Origin: Candidatus Zixiibacteriota bacterium
GTDB lineage: Bacteria > Zixibacteria > MSB-5A5 > GN15 > FEB-12
Length of the DNA: 40,066 bases
Direction: 5' to 3'
Assembly (NCBI GenBank): GCA_020348905.1
Contig: CP070756.1
Location: 218,665-258,730 of the forward strand
Part shown: one piece after another, positions 22,567-32,859 of the stretch
Layout of the letters: each line of letters opens with the position of its first letter
Position numbering within the stretch: the stretch's first letter is position 1
Made by a program: the position numbers and the translations under genes
Notes under the pieces: generated by a model
The model's input: the letters and a program-made list of their open reading frames with translations, nothing else
What the model was told of the DNA's origin: nothing
The model's database searches: none

Positions 22567-22595
22567 GTGCCATTGCCATTATTGCTGCGTATAAA
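22567..22595 (+). promoter_or_regulatory. Probable promoter of the alcohol dehydrogenase gene
   Basis: GTGCCA (22567-22572, 4/6) and TATAAA (22590-22595, 5/6) with a 17-bp spacer, about 40 bp before the ATG. Further upstream CCGGG/CCCGG (22501-22518) could form a weak hairpin without a T run. Confidence 0.4.
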
Positions 22596-22635
22596 GACAC
22601 AGGGATTAGGATAAGAAGTTCAAAAGGAGCTACTG

Positions 22636-23640
22636 ATGGCCATAAAGTGCTACGCGGCTAAGAAAGCGAAGGGTCGCCTTGAACCGTTCGAATACGAGCC
22701 CAGGCCGTTGGCCCCGTTTGATATCGATATTAAGATCAGCCACTGCGGTATCTGCCATAGTGATGTCCATTTGATTGACAATGACTGGCAGTTAACCGAA
22801 TACCCGCTCGTACCCGGTCATGAGATTGTCGGTGAAGTTATCGACGTCGGGGTGGGCGTGAAAAAATTCTCAAACGGACAACGGGTTGGTGTCGGCTGGC
22901 AGTGTGGTGCCTGCTGGCACTGCGATATGTGTATCAGCGGCGAACACAACCTTTGTCCCGAGATAAAAGCCACCTGCATGGGTAATCACGGTGGATTCGC
23001 CGATATGATTCGTGTCGACAGTCGCTTTGCTTTTCCCATTCCGAGTAAGCTCGAGTCGGAGAACGCCGCTCCGCTTCTCTGCGGCGGAATTACCGTGTAT
23101 AACCCTCTGCGCACTTACAGCGTGCGACCATATCAGAAGGTGGGTGTTATTGGTGTCGGCGGACTGGGACACCTGGCTATCCAGTTCGCGCATGCTTATG
23201 GCTGTAACGTAACGGCTTTCTCCTCATCGCCAGACAAAGAGAAAGAAGCCCGCGAGCTTGGAGCCCACGAATTCATTCCAACGACGGAAAAGGATCCTTT
23301 TGAGAAGACCGTAGGAAAACTGGATTTCATTATATCTACGGTTCATGTCGACATGGATTGGCCGGCGGTATTGAACGCCCTTAATCCTAAAGGCATGCTG
23401 TGTCTTGTCGGTGCCGTAGCCAACCCGATGATGATTCCGTCATTCAGCCTTATACTTCAGCAAAAATCGATCGTGGGTAACCCCATTGGCGGTCGAATGG
23501 CTATCAGGGAGATGCTTCGTTTAGCTTCCCGCCACGGCATAAGGGCCAAGACCGAGGTCGTGCCTATGAAGAATGTTAATGAAGCAGTGGACAAGACCCG
23601 CCACGGCAAAGCCCGCTACCGGATGGTGCTGAAGAATTAA
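22636..23640 (+). CDS. Zinc-dependent NAD(P) alcohol dehydrogenase (YahK/cinnamyl-type)
   Basis: A 334-residue medium-chain dehydrogenase/reductase. Catalytic zinc ligands are C37 (SHCGICHSD), H62-E63 (PGHEIVGEV) and a later Cys in LLCGGITVY. The structural zinc set is C93, C96, C99 and C107 in CGACWHCDMCISGEHNLC. The Rossmann motif GVGGLGHLAIQFA binds NAD(P). It fits the YahK/AdhA/cinnamyl-alcohol-dehydrogenase group, which reduces diverse aldehydes with NADPH; the substrate here is unknown. AGGAG precedes the ATG. Its stop overlaps the stop of the convergent dehydratase-like gene in the palindrome TTAA. Confidence 0.93.
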   Translation: MAIKCYAAKKAKGRLEPFEYEPRPLAPFDIDIKISHCGICHSDVHLIDNDWQLTEYPLVPGHEIVGEVIDVGVGVKKFSNGQRVGVGWQCGACWHCDMCISGEHNLCPEIKATCMGNHGGFADMIRVDSRFAFPIPSKLESENAAPLLCGGITVYNPLRTYSVRPYQKVGVIGVGGLGHLAIQFAHAYGCNVTAFSSSPDKEKEARELGAHEFIPTTEKDPFEKTVGKLDFIISTVHVDMDWPAVLNALNPKGMLCLVGAVANPMMIPSFSLILQQKSIVGNPIGGRMAIREMLRLASRHGIRAKTEVVPMKNVNEAVDKTRHGKARYRMVLKN

Positions 23641-25091
23641 TTCGGCTCTGGCATCTCTTCGTCAATACCTGCTAACCGGCGGGCAATTTCCGCCTTTTCA
23701 TCAATATTGGCCGTGGCCCTGATAAACAGCTTGGCGCCATCAGGTGAGCCTCCACCATGCATGCAGCCGGGAACCCCCGAACCGAGGGTACACCACTCAA
23801 CCAGACGCGCCGCCCGGGCGCGCGCTTCGGCCGAATGACGCGCCGTCATGTATTTCTTGATAAGGTGGCCGTACTTTTTCGACTGAAAATCTTTCGATGA
23901 TGGCATACACCCGGTCTCACCGATACCTCCGGCAATATCCTGGGCTAATATTGAGGTGTTATAGGGCAGGTTCGCCACATGAACCTTGTTGACGTTTGAC
24001 AGTAGCGGATCGCACAGCCACGCTCCGGATTCATGCTTCTTGCCTTTGGCGGCGGCCGCAAGACCCATCCCGTAGGTCGTTTCGTTGTTTATCACCATTT
24101 GAGTGAGTTTGTCTTTGAAGACTTTCGATGACAGCCCGTTGGCCCGCGCCGTCAAGACGGCCGAGCCGATCTTGATATCTCCCTGCCCGGCCACGCATCC
24201 GCCAATAGCGGCCCGGTAAGGCATCACAAAATAGCTGACTGCTTTACCTGTGTACTGGTATTCCCCGCACATGAAAACCCTGTCGTTGGGTACGAAAACA
24301 TCCTCAAAAAACAAAAACGCCTGGGTGATACCGCCCTCAACAACGGGATTGTCGAATCCATCCTCTTCATCGCGCGTGTCGTTGGGATGCCGGGTCTCAA
24401 CTATGGTGAGATTCTCAATATCTCGCGGCACCACGAAGGATAGAGAGTAATCGGCGTCGTGTTCTTTGTATGCCGAGCCGGGTAGTACAAAGATCTCGTT
24501 TGCCGCAGCCACGCCGCAAATCATAAGCTTGGCACCACGCACGACGATACCGTCGTCACGTCTTTCCACCACGTGCAGGAAGAGATCTTCATCCTCCTGC
24601 TGTGACGGCCCTTTAGTGCGGTCACCCTTGGCATCGGTCAGGGCCCCCGAGATGGTGATATCCTCTTCTTGTGCCCGGCGCAGCCATTTCAGGAAGCGTT
24701 CATGGTAAGCGGTCCCGAGCTGTTTATCTATCTCGAAGGTGGTTATGAACATTGCGTTCAGAGCCGCCCATCCGGCGCATCTGCCTCCTGTGCACGTGCC
24801 GGTAAGGTGAAACATCAATCGCTTCATATCACAATTGGCGTACATATCTTCCGCAGACTGAATAATCGAAAGATATCGACTGATCGGCTCACCGGTGAGA
24901 TGAGAGGTCGTGGTGACTTTTTCGCGAAGCTTTTCGTCGTGGGCTGCCTTAAAGGTCCAGCCATGTCCCTGCACCGTTCGTTTCGTGGCCGGGTGAGTGG
25001 TAACGTCGTCAATGAGCTGATCCCACTTATGTATGTTGGGGCGCATCTTCTTGAGCGAAGACAGGTATTGATCATATGTCTTGAGAGCCAC
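23637..25091 (-). CDS. 4-hydroxybutyryl-CoA dehydratase / HpaB family protein with altered cluster ligands
   Basis: The start is GTG 25091, preceded by AGGAGG at 5-nt spacing; the open frame extends further upstream but the added residues are not family-like. The 484-residue product has the length and pattern of AbfD (4-hydroxybutyryl-CoA dehydratase/vinylacetyl-CoA isomerase), a flavoprotein of the HpaB fold. Shared features include ALTDAKGDR, VERRDDGIVVRGAK, FFEDVFVPNDRVFMCGEY, GGCVAGQGD, LAQDIAGG and MHGGGSPDGAKL. In the clostridial enzyme the [4Fe-4S] ligands are Cys99, Cys103, His292 and Cys299. Here Cys299 is kept, but position 292 is Tyr and the first Cys pair is C100-x4-C105 rather than C-x3-C. 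It may therefore bind the cluster differently or be another HpaB-type enzyme. It lies downstream of the SpoIIE gene but behind its terminator. Confidence 0.85.
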   Translation of the reverse strand: MALKTYDQYLSSLKKMRPNIHKWDQLIDDVTTHPATKRTVQGHGWTFKAAHDEKLREKVTTTSHLTGEPISRYLSIIQSAEDMYANCDMKRLMFHLTGTCTGGRCAGWAALNAMFITTFEIDKQLGTAYHERFLKWLRRAQEEDITISGALTDAKGDRTKGPSQQEDEDLFLHVVERRDDGIVVRGAKLMICGVAAANEIFVLPGSAYKEHDADYSLSFVVPRDIENLTIVETRHPNDTRDEEDGFDNPVVEGGITQAFLFFEDVFVPNDRVFMCGEYQYTGKAVSYFVMPYRAAIGGCVAGQGDIKIGSAVLTARANGLSSKVFKDKLTQMVINNETTYGMGLAAAAKGKKHESGAWLCDPLLSNVNKVHVANLPYNTSILAQDIAGGIGETGCMPSSKDFQSKKYGHLIKKYMTARHSAEARARAARLVEWCTLGSGVPGCMHGGGSPDGAKLFIRATANIDEKAEIARRLAGIDEEMPEPN

Positions 25092-25161
25092 AAAAACCTC
25101 CTGTGACAACTTGTCGAATCCGGTTGGCCGCAATATAGGAATTGTGATGGGAATAATCAGC

Positions 25162-25186
25162 AAAAATCCGGTTTCAGGAAACCGGC
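25162..25186 (-). terminator. Rho-independent terminator of the SpoIIE-type phosphatase gene
   Basis: On the minus strand CCGGTTT, loop CCTG and AAACCGG form a 7-bp stem followed by ATTTTTG. It begins immediately after the phosphatase stop codon and separates it from the dehydratase-like gene. Confidence 0.75.
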
Positions 25187-26938
25187 TTACTCTGCCCGCT
25201 TTACAACTACCATGGTGAAATCGTCGAACATGTGATCTTTGGAAGCAAAACCGTGAACATCATCGTATATGGCCTGTTTGATGTCATTCGATGACCGGTC
25301 GCGGTTATTTCTTAGCGTCTCGATAAGGCGGTCAAGCCCGTATTCCTTGCCATTATCGTCGAATACCTCTACCACGCCATCGGTATAGAGGGCCACGACA
25401 TCACCTACCTCCAGATAAATCGGACGCTCCTCATAAGTGGCGTCGGCAGAGACGCCCATGATCGGGCCGCCCTCCCGCAGGTACACCACTTCACCGGAGC
25501 TTCTCAGCAGAACCGGCAGGTTGTGACCGCAGTTGGCAAAAGTGAGGACATGGTTCTTAGCGTCCAGCACTCCGTACACGCACGTGACGAAGTTGCCCGG
25601 TTTGACCGACTCGCACAGAAGCGCATTCACTTTCTGGCAGATTGTCCTGATAGAGTAATTGTTGCGAATCTCGGCTATTAATGATGCCCGGAAAGAAGCC
25701 ATCAGCAGTGATGCCGGGATACCCTTGCCGGAAACGTCGGCGATGGCAATGCCAACCTGCTTTTCAACAATCCGGATAAAGTCAAAATAGTCACCGCCAA
25801 CCTCTCCTGACGAGACATTTTCGCCGGTTATGTCATAGCCGGCAATCACCAGGTCATCCTTGGGAAGAAAGGTTTGCTGAATTTCCCGGGCGATATTGAG
25901 CTGCTCCTGGAGTTTCTCGCCAGCCAGCAGCCTGTCGTGCACGCGAGCGCGTTCGATGGAAATCGCCGCTTGTGAGGCAAATGTAGTCATAAGTACCAGG
26001 TCGTCTTGATCGTAAGCGTTCAACCGGTCCGATTCGACATTGAAGACGCCGATGACGCGCCCGTCGAGTTTAATCGGGACCACCATTTCACTTTTGGTAC
26101 CGCAGTGCAGGTCGATATAGTGTTTGTCTTTGGTTACGTCGCCTGCGATGATCGGCTCTCCGGTAGTGGCAACGTGCCCCACCAGTCCTTGACCGTACTT
26201 CAGGTGGATATCGGATTCGGTGCATTCTTCGTATCCCACCGCGTAGATGGAGTCAACCTCATGCTTCTCGCAGTCGACGATGAAAATACCGCCTGATGAG
26301 AAGTCAACGGCCTGCTTGAGTGAATCCATTATCTCTTTGAGTACTTCATTGAGACTCAACGAGCTTGACAGTTTCTTTCCAATTTCATACAGCAGATCTT
26401 TTCTGAAAGCCTCGCGTTTCGCCTGGCGATAGAGGTTGGCGTTGTCGATAGCGATCGCAATTTGATTGGCCAGCCCGATAAGAACATCCATGTCGGTTTC
26501 GTCAAATTCTCCGTCAACGTTGTTCATAGCCTCGATAACACCGATCATCTGGCCCCTGCCGATTAGTGGTATGGAGATCAGTGATTTCAATTCCAGTCCG
26601 GTACTTTCCCAAAAACGATCATCCACCCGCGGATCATTTGCGGCATCGTTGATGATAACCGGTTCCTTGTACTGCGTTACCCAGCCGACCACCCCCTGTC
26701 CCGGCTCCCAGTGAAATATATTCATCTTACAGTCGGTCATGCAGTTCATGAACCGGATTTTCATGTCGGAGCGATTGTGGTCGACCCTGAACAATAGGGC
26801 CGCCTCGGAGTTCACCGCGGTGGAAGCCAGTTTAAGCACCATTTCCACCAGCTCCTCGTATTCGAGGGTGGAATTGAACATCCGGGCCGCCTCCAAAAGC
26901 AGCTTTTCAATTTTCGTGGGCTGGTTTTGCTCTTTCAT
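25187..26938 (-). CDS. GAF-GAF-SpoIIE (PP2C-type) serine phosphatase
   Basis: A 583-residue cytoplasmic regulator: N-terminal helix (~7-25), GAF domain 1 (~25-170, with PGQGVVGWVTQ and SLISIPLIGRGQMIGVIEAMN), GAF domain 2 (~185-335, with GQGLVGHVATTGEPII and VPIKLDGRVIGVFNVES), a linker helix with AREIQQTFLP, and a C-terminal RsbU/SpoIIE PP2C domain (~365-583). Metal-binding residues are visible in GGDYFDF (Asp383), IADVSGKG (Asp401), YTDGVVEVF (Asp520) and FDDFTMVV (Asp572/573). Such enzymes dephosphorylate anti-anti-sigma proteins in partner-switching pathways; no STAS or RsbW-type partner lies in the window, so its target is unknown. There is no Shine-Dalgarno, and a promoter lies almost at the ATG. 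Confidence 0.93.
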   Translation of the reverse strand: MKEQNQPTKIEKLLLEAARMFNSTLEYEELVEMVLKLASTAVNSEAALLFRVDHNRSDMKIRFMNCMTDCKMNIFHWEPGQGVVGWVTQYKEPVIINDAANDPRVDDRFWESTGLELKSLISIPLIGRGQMIGVIEAMNNVDGEFDETDMDVLIGLANQIAIAIDNANLYRQAKREAFRKDLLYEIGKKLSSSLSLNEVLKEIMDSLKQAVDFSSGGIFIVDCEKHEVDSIYAVGYEECTESDIHLKYGQGLVGHVATTGEPIIAGDVTKDKHYIDLHCGTKSEMVVPIKLDGRVIGVFNVESDRLNAYDQDDLVLMTTFASQAAISIERARVHDRLLAGEKLQEQLNIAREIQQTFLPKDDLVIAGYDITGENVSSGEVGGDYFDFIRIVEKQVGIAIADVSGKGIPASLLMASFRASLIAEIRNNYSIRTICQKVNALLCESVKPGNFVTCVYGVLDAKNHVLTFANCGHNLPVLLRSSGEVVYLREGGPIMGVSADATYEERPIYLEVGDVVALYTDGVVEVFDDNGKEYGLDRLIETLRNNRDRSSNDIKQAIYDDVHGFASKDHMFDDFTMVVVKRAE

Positions 26939-26947
26939 TATGCCGGA

Positions 26948-26975
26948 AAGGTAAGACTTTAAGTCCTTTTGTCAA
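26948..26975 (-). promoter_or_regulatory. Promoter of the SpoIIE-type gene with a palindrome in the spacer
   Basis: On the minus strand a perfect TTGACA (plus 26970-26975) and a weak TACCTT -10 (plus 26948-26953) are 16 bp apart, predicting +1 at 26941, only 3 nt before the ATG. Between them lies the palindrome GACTTTAAGTC (26955-26965), a possible operator. Confidence 0.4.
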
Positions 26976-27042
26976 TTGGTTTGGAGGCCGCTAAAAAAAC
27001 AATAGCATTTATTGAGTGGGAGATTTATCATAGATATACCGC

Positions 27043-28581
27043 ATGCACAATGATACCAACAGGAACGCGGGCGCCAGTTTGAAGCAGCGAATCGGCCTGT
27101 TTGCAGGGCCGGTGGCTGCCCTGGCGCTGCTGATCTTGTGCGATCTGGATCCGGATAATCCAGCCGTCACCCGCACCGCTTCGGTCGCCGCCCTGATGGC
27201 TATCTGGTGGATAACCGAGGCTATCCCTATTCCTGCCACCGCTCTATTACCGGTGGCCCTGTTTCCCCTACTGGGCATCATGCAGGGCAGGGAAGTAGCG
27301 ACCACCTATTTTAATCATATCATATTTCTGTTTATTGGCGGCTTTATAATGGCCCTGGCTATGCAGAAGTGGCAGCTCCATCGGCGAATCGCCCTGAGGA
27401 TCATATTGTTGATTGGAGCCAGTCCCAGACGTTTGCTGCTGGGCTTCATGGTAGCCACGGCCTTTCTTTCGATGTGGATATCCAACACCGCCACGACTAT
27501 GATGATGGTACCGATCGCTATGGCAATTATCATCAAGCTCAAGGACAGCTTCCCAGGCCGGCCAATGTCGCGTTTTGCGGTTGGCCTCCTTATCGGGATT
27601 GCCTACTCGGCCTCGATAGGCGGGACGGCGACCCTTATTGGCACACCGCCCAACCTGTCGTTCACCAGAATATTCAATATCTACTTTCCGTTCGGTCCGG
27701 AAATTACCTTTGCTCAATGGTTTCAGTTCGGGCTGCCGTTCGCGGTCATATTTCTTCTGATGGCGTGGTTGATTCTCACGGCCCTTTTCGTTCCGCGTAA
27801 ACGGGCCATTAAGGGAGAAACCGAAATCTTTCGACAGGAGTATTCGCGCCTGGGCAGGATTGCCTACGAGGAAAAAATAGTCCTGATCCTGTTTGTGGTG
27901 ATGGCCCTCCTGTGGCTGTTGAGAAAGGATATCGTTGCGGGCATCTTTACGATTCCGGGTTGGTCAACCCTCATGCCGGTACCGGCTTTTATAGATGACG
28001 GAACGGTGGCCATTGTGGTAGCTATGCTGCTCTTCGTGATACCCTCACGCACGCAGAAAGGTCAGCGTCTGATGGATTGGAAAACAGCCGCCGGGCTCCA
28101 CTGGGGTATTGTTATACTTTTTGGTGGCGGCTTCGCGCTCGCCAGCGGTTTTAAGGAATCCGGCTTATCGATCTGGATCGCTGAGCAACTGACCGGGTTG
28201 GGCGAGGTTCAGCCGGTCTTCCTGGTTGGTTCGATATGTACCATGCTCACTTTTCTGACTGAGCTCACTTCTAACACCGCCACTACCGAGATGATTCTGC
28301 CCCTGTTGGGCTCACTGGCCGTGGCCATTCAAACCAATCCTCTCATCCTGATGATTCCGGCTACCCTCTCGGCTTCGTGTGCCTTTATGCTTCCGGTTGC
28401 CACGCCTCCTAACGCCATTGTCTTCGGCACCGGCGAAGTTACGATGGCTGATATGATGAAGGTTGGCATCATCATGAACCTGCTGGGAGTGGTTCTGATT
28501 ACGACAATGATGTATCTCATCGGAGTGCTGGTTTTCGGTATTGATATTGGTGTGCTGCCCGACTGGGCTGTCGGCGGGTAA
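27043..28581 (+). CDS. DASS/SLC13 family anion:sodium symporter
   Basis: A 512-residue membrane protein with about 11-12 helices. Both SNT signature motifs of the divalent anion:Na+ symporter family are present: SNTATTMM (S147-T149) and SNTATTEM (S410-T412), along with GTATLIGTPPNL and MLPVATPPNAIVFG. These proteins import C4-dicarboxylates, citrate or sulfate with sodium; the substrate is not predictable here. The start ATG has no Shine-Dalgarno. A possible promoter TTGAGT-17-TATACC (27012-27040) lies so close that the mRNA would be leaderless or nearly so. The gene is divergent from the SpoIIE gene and convergent with the lipoprotein gene. Confidence 0.92.
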   Translation: MHNDTNRNAGASLKQRIGLFAGPVAALALLILCDLDPDNPAVTRTASVAALMAIWWITEAIPIPATALLPVALFPLLGIMQGREVATTYFNHIIFLFIGGFIMALAMQKWQLHRRIALRIILLIGASPRRLLLGFMVATAFLSMWISNTATTMMMVPIAMAIIIKLKDSFPGRPMSRFAVGLLIGIAYSASIGGTATLIGTPPNLSFTRIFNIYFPFGPEITFAQWFQFGLPFAVIFLLMAWLILTALFVPRKRAIKGETEIFRQEYSRLGRIAYEEKIVLILFVVMALLWLLRKDIVAGIFTIPGWSTLMPVPAFIDDGTVAIVVAMLLFVIPSRTQKGQRLMDWKTAAGLHWGIVILFGGGFALASGFKESGLSIWIAEQLTGLGEVQPVFLVGSICTMLTFLTELTSNTATTEMILPLLGSLAVAIQTNPLILMIPATLSASCAFMLPVATPPNAIVFGTGEVTMADMMKVGIIMNLLGVVLITTMMYLIGVLVFGIDIGVLPDWAVGG

Positions 28582-28588
28582 GTACAAG

Positions 28589-28618
28589 AAAGCCGCCGCG
28601 TCTGCGCGCAACGGCTTT
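28589..28618. terminator. Hairpin between convergent genes, probable bidirectional terminator
   Basis: AAAGCCG (28589-28595) pairs with CGGCTTT (28612-28618), and an inner CGCG/CGCG pair closes a TCTG loop. It sits in the 64-bp gap between the convergent DASS and lipoprotein genes. T-rich but not pure T tracts flank both sides. Confidence 0.6.
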
Positions 28619-28645
28619 GCCTGTTACTTTGTTCTTTCAATCTGG

Positions 28646-29551
28646 CTACCGGTAAGCTTCGCAAACCGCCCTGACAATGTCCTCGGCAGATTTTTCTGCC
28701 GGCTCATCTTGCCGCGACACTACAAGCTTGGCAGCGGTTAGTGGGTTTTCCCACCAGATTGTTGCCGAAGCATAGGCGCCAATACTGTACAATTTCCCTG
28801 CCGTAAAATCACCTTCCCAGTTGGTCAGACCCGATTCAGGATCCGGGCCGGTAACCGGCACAGCATATAAACGAGCCAGCTCTACCGGATAGCCGAAGGC
28901 TGTGTCCGGGATGGTATAGACGGTGTCGTAGGTGAAAGCATAATCGCTTCTCCAGGCGGTCTGACCGGCGGAATCCAGGCCGTATTCTACCTCGATACCG
29001 TACCATTCGGCATTGTCAACCTCCGTCCAGGCGCAGGTCACGGTGTTACCGTACTGCACCGTTGTATCACCGTCGTCCGGATCAGCTATCAGCGCTTCGT
29101 CATCCCAGTAATCCAGGGCCACCACCGTGGCAGAACTGGACCGGTTGCTGCCCCAGATGGTTACCGTTGCCAGGTCGCCGCTCTGGTAGGTTGGGTCAAA
29201 GCCGTCCTCACATTCGTCGAGTTGATAGTAAGGATCGCCTTCGTGCTGAAAGTAGTAGGCAGAAAACTCGGTGTATAGCGAATCACCGATTCTGATCGAA
29301 TCAGGGTTCGGGTCTGCGCCACTGTTGGTGTGAATAAAGGCATTGATACAGAAATATGGGTCCAGTTGAATATAGGCATCGGTCCAGGCAAGATACTCTA
29401 TTTCTAGTTCGATCGTGTCGGTTACCGTTTCGGTGATTGTGACGGTGTCGACTCCCGACGGGCAAGTAGGGCATTCATCGTCACCGCCGCAGCCGGCCCA
29501 TAACAGCAGTGTAAATAAAGCCACTCCGGTAATGAAAAATAGTTTTAACAT
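28646..29551 (-). CDS. Lipoprotein with FN3-like domain, function unknown
   Basis: I place the start at ATG 29551, which has AGGAGAGG just upstream; the frame is open further but that part is non-coding in character. The 301-residue product starts with a lipoprotein signal peptide (LKLFF then a hydrophobic core ending LLLWAGC), with the lipid-modified Cys near residue 21 followed by GGDDECPTCPSG. An acidic, Thr-rich spacer (TVTITETVTDT) follows. Two beta-rich regions come after it, the second resembling a fibronectin type III fold (WTEVDNAEWYGIEVEYG to YAVPVTGPDPESG). It is probably anchored in the outer membrane or periplasm. I do not recognise a family. A strong promoter precedes it. Confidence 0.8.
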   Translation of the reverse strand: MLKLFFITGVALFTLLLWAGCGGDDECPTCPSGVDTVTITETVTDTIELEIEYLAWTDAYIQLDPYFCINAFIHTNSGADPNPDSIRIGDSLYTEFSAYYFQHEGDPYYQLDECEDGFDPTYQSGDLATVTIWGSNRSSSATVVALDYWDDEALIADPDDGDTTVQYGNTVTCAWTEVDNAEWYGIEVEYGLDSAGQTAWRSDYAFTYDTVYTIPDTAFGYPVELARLYAVPVTGPDPESGLTNWEGDFTAGKLYSIGAYASATIWWENPLTAAKLVVSRQDEPAEKSAEDIVRAVCEAYR

Positions 29552-29599
29552 GATACCTCTCCTGCTTGAACTTTGCTTTTGTTCTCTGGTTTTGTGGCT

Positions 29600-29628
29600 A
29601 TTATACCGGCGGAGCACGGCTCTTTCAA
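29600..29628 (-). promoter_or_regulatory. Strong sigma70-like promoter of the lipoprotein gene
   Basis: On the minus strand TTGAAA (plus 29623-29628, 5/6) and a perfect TATAAT (plus 29600-29605) with a 17-bp spacer. The +1 is expected near 29593, giving a 42-nt leader that contains the AGGAGAGG site. Confidence 0.7.
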
Positions 29629-29711
29629 CAAGAATTCCGCCTCGACGGAGCCAGGTAAGGGGACAGGGGGCAGGTCAATATGTTATAACTGACATTCGCC
29701 CTGCATGTACA

Positions 29712-30695
29712 CTACTGACCGAGCTGGGATAGGCGCTCATTTATGTTTTCCCAGACTTCGGGCCACGAGTTGTCAAAGCCGGCTGTGCGGTACTCTTCTC
29801 GGGCTCTCTGGAGCAATTCGATTCCTTCCGACTTACGCCCGGCCGCGATGGCTATCTCGCCGAGATCTTCACAGGCCTGACCGATTACCGAATGATTCTC
29901 GATTCTTTCGGCCCAGGCCAGCACTGGTCTCAACCATTGCCCGGCGCGCTTGTGGTCGCCTTTAGCCCGGTAGCTCATGCCGACGTGGTAGTCCGCATAG
30001 AGTTTTCCCTGCTCGTCAGAAAATCGCCAGTGGTAATCGCGAGCTTTCAGGTAACATTCCAGAGCTGAATCAAACTGTTTAATGTCGTAGTAGGTAGCGG
30101 CCAGGTTATTCCACAGTGGACCCAGCCAGCGCTCCTCGTCGGCGGCCTCAGCCGCCTCGATACCACGCCGGCTCCACTCGATTTGCTCGTCAGTGGATTC
30201 CGATACGATCGCCAGCATATTGGCGGCATCGATAGCGCGACCCCACAGGGCATTAACGTGGCAAAAAGTATAGAGATCATCAAAAGTAGCTCGGGCCGCC
30301 GCGAGGTCACCGTCTTTCCATTCGAACCTGCCTTTAACACCCAGGTATCTCGACCAGCCCATCGGATCACTGTCGGTGGCTCTGGCTTCGGCCTGTTCAA
30401 GCCAGGAGCGACCTTCATCCTTGCGAGCCATCAGTAGATTCATCCTGGCCATCTGGGATAGAGCCTCCACTTCCACCGACCGGTTGAACTCCGTCCGTGC
30501 TTGCTCGAGCGCCTGACGATACTGGTCAAAGGCTGCCTGGTAGTCTTTAGTCTGAAATACTTTGTCCGCTTGCTGCAGAAGAGAATCGGGGGTTTCTGAT
30601 TCTGGTACCACGATGGCTCCTCTCGGTTTAATCTCTACCGCCCGGGCCGAAGCGATAAGAGAGACACATGCTATGGTATAAACGATTGTCTTCAT
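29712..30695 (-). CDS. Exported tetratricopeptide-repeat protein
   Basis: A 327-residue protein with a signal peptide (KTIVYTIACVSLIASARA, cleavage after ARA) followed by helical TPR-type repeats from about residue 38 to 320. Repeats can be seen starting at LLQQADKVFQTKDYQAAFDQ, GPLWNNLAATYYDIKQFDSA, KLYADYHVGMSYRAKGDHKR and GQACEDLGEIAIAAGRKSEG. TPR arrays mediate protein-protein contacts; the partner is unknown. AAGGGGC lies about 9 bp before the ATG, within a short palindrome GCCCGCAGCGGGC (near 30707-30721). The gene is divergent from the nucleotide-sugar operon and upstream of the lipoprotein gene, but each appears to have its own promoter. Confidence 0.85.
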   Translation of the reverse strand: MKTIVYTIACVSLIASARAVEIKPRGAIVVPESETPDSLLQQADKVFQTKDYQAAFDQYRQALEQARTEFNRSVEVEALSQMARMNLLMARKDEGRSWLEQAEARATDSDPMGWSRYLGVKGRFEWKDGDLAAARATFDDLYTFCHVNALWGRAIDAANMLAIVSESTDEQIEWSRRGIEAAEAADEERWLGPLWNNLAATYYDIKQFDSALECYLKARDYHWRFSDEQGKLYADYHVGMSYRAKGDHKRAGQWLRPVLAWAERIENHSVIGQACEDLGEIAIAAGRKSEGIELLQRAREEYRTAGFDNSWPEVWENINERLSQLGQ

Positions 30696-30786
30696 ACTGA
30701 ATGCCCCTTGCCCGCAGCGGGCTCAGTGATAATTCAAGGTGTTTATCGAGTAACTGGTCAACAATATCGCAATAAAATTAATACAA

Positions 30787-30815
30787 TTGACCTCGTTTAG
30801 CATAAAACTTATATT
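30787..30815 (+). promoter_or_regulatory. Sigma70-like promoter of the gmd operon
   Basis: TTGACC (30787-30792, 5/6) and TATATT (30810-30815, 5/6) with a 17-bp spacer. Transcription would begin near 30822, about 76 nt before gmd. Confidence 0.65.
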
Positions 30816-30837
30816 CAGGGCCTCCGACCGGCCTTGA

Positions 30838-32819
<1,982 letters not shown>

Positions 32820-32859
32820 GTACAGGTTGGCAGATAGAACCGTCAGGAGAGAATAAATA

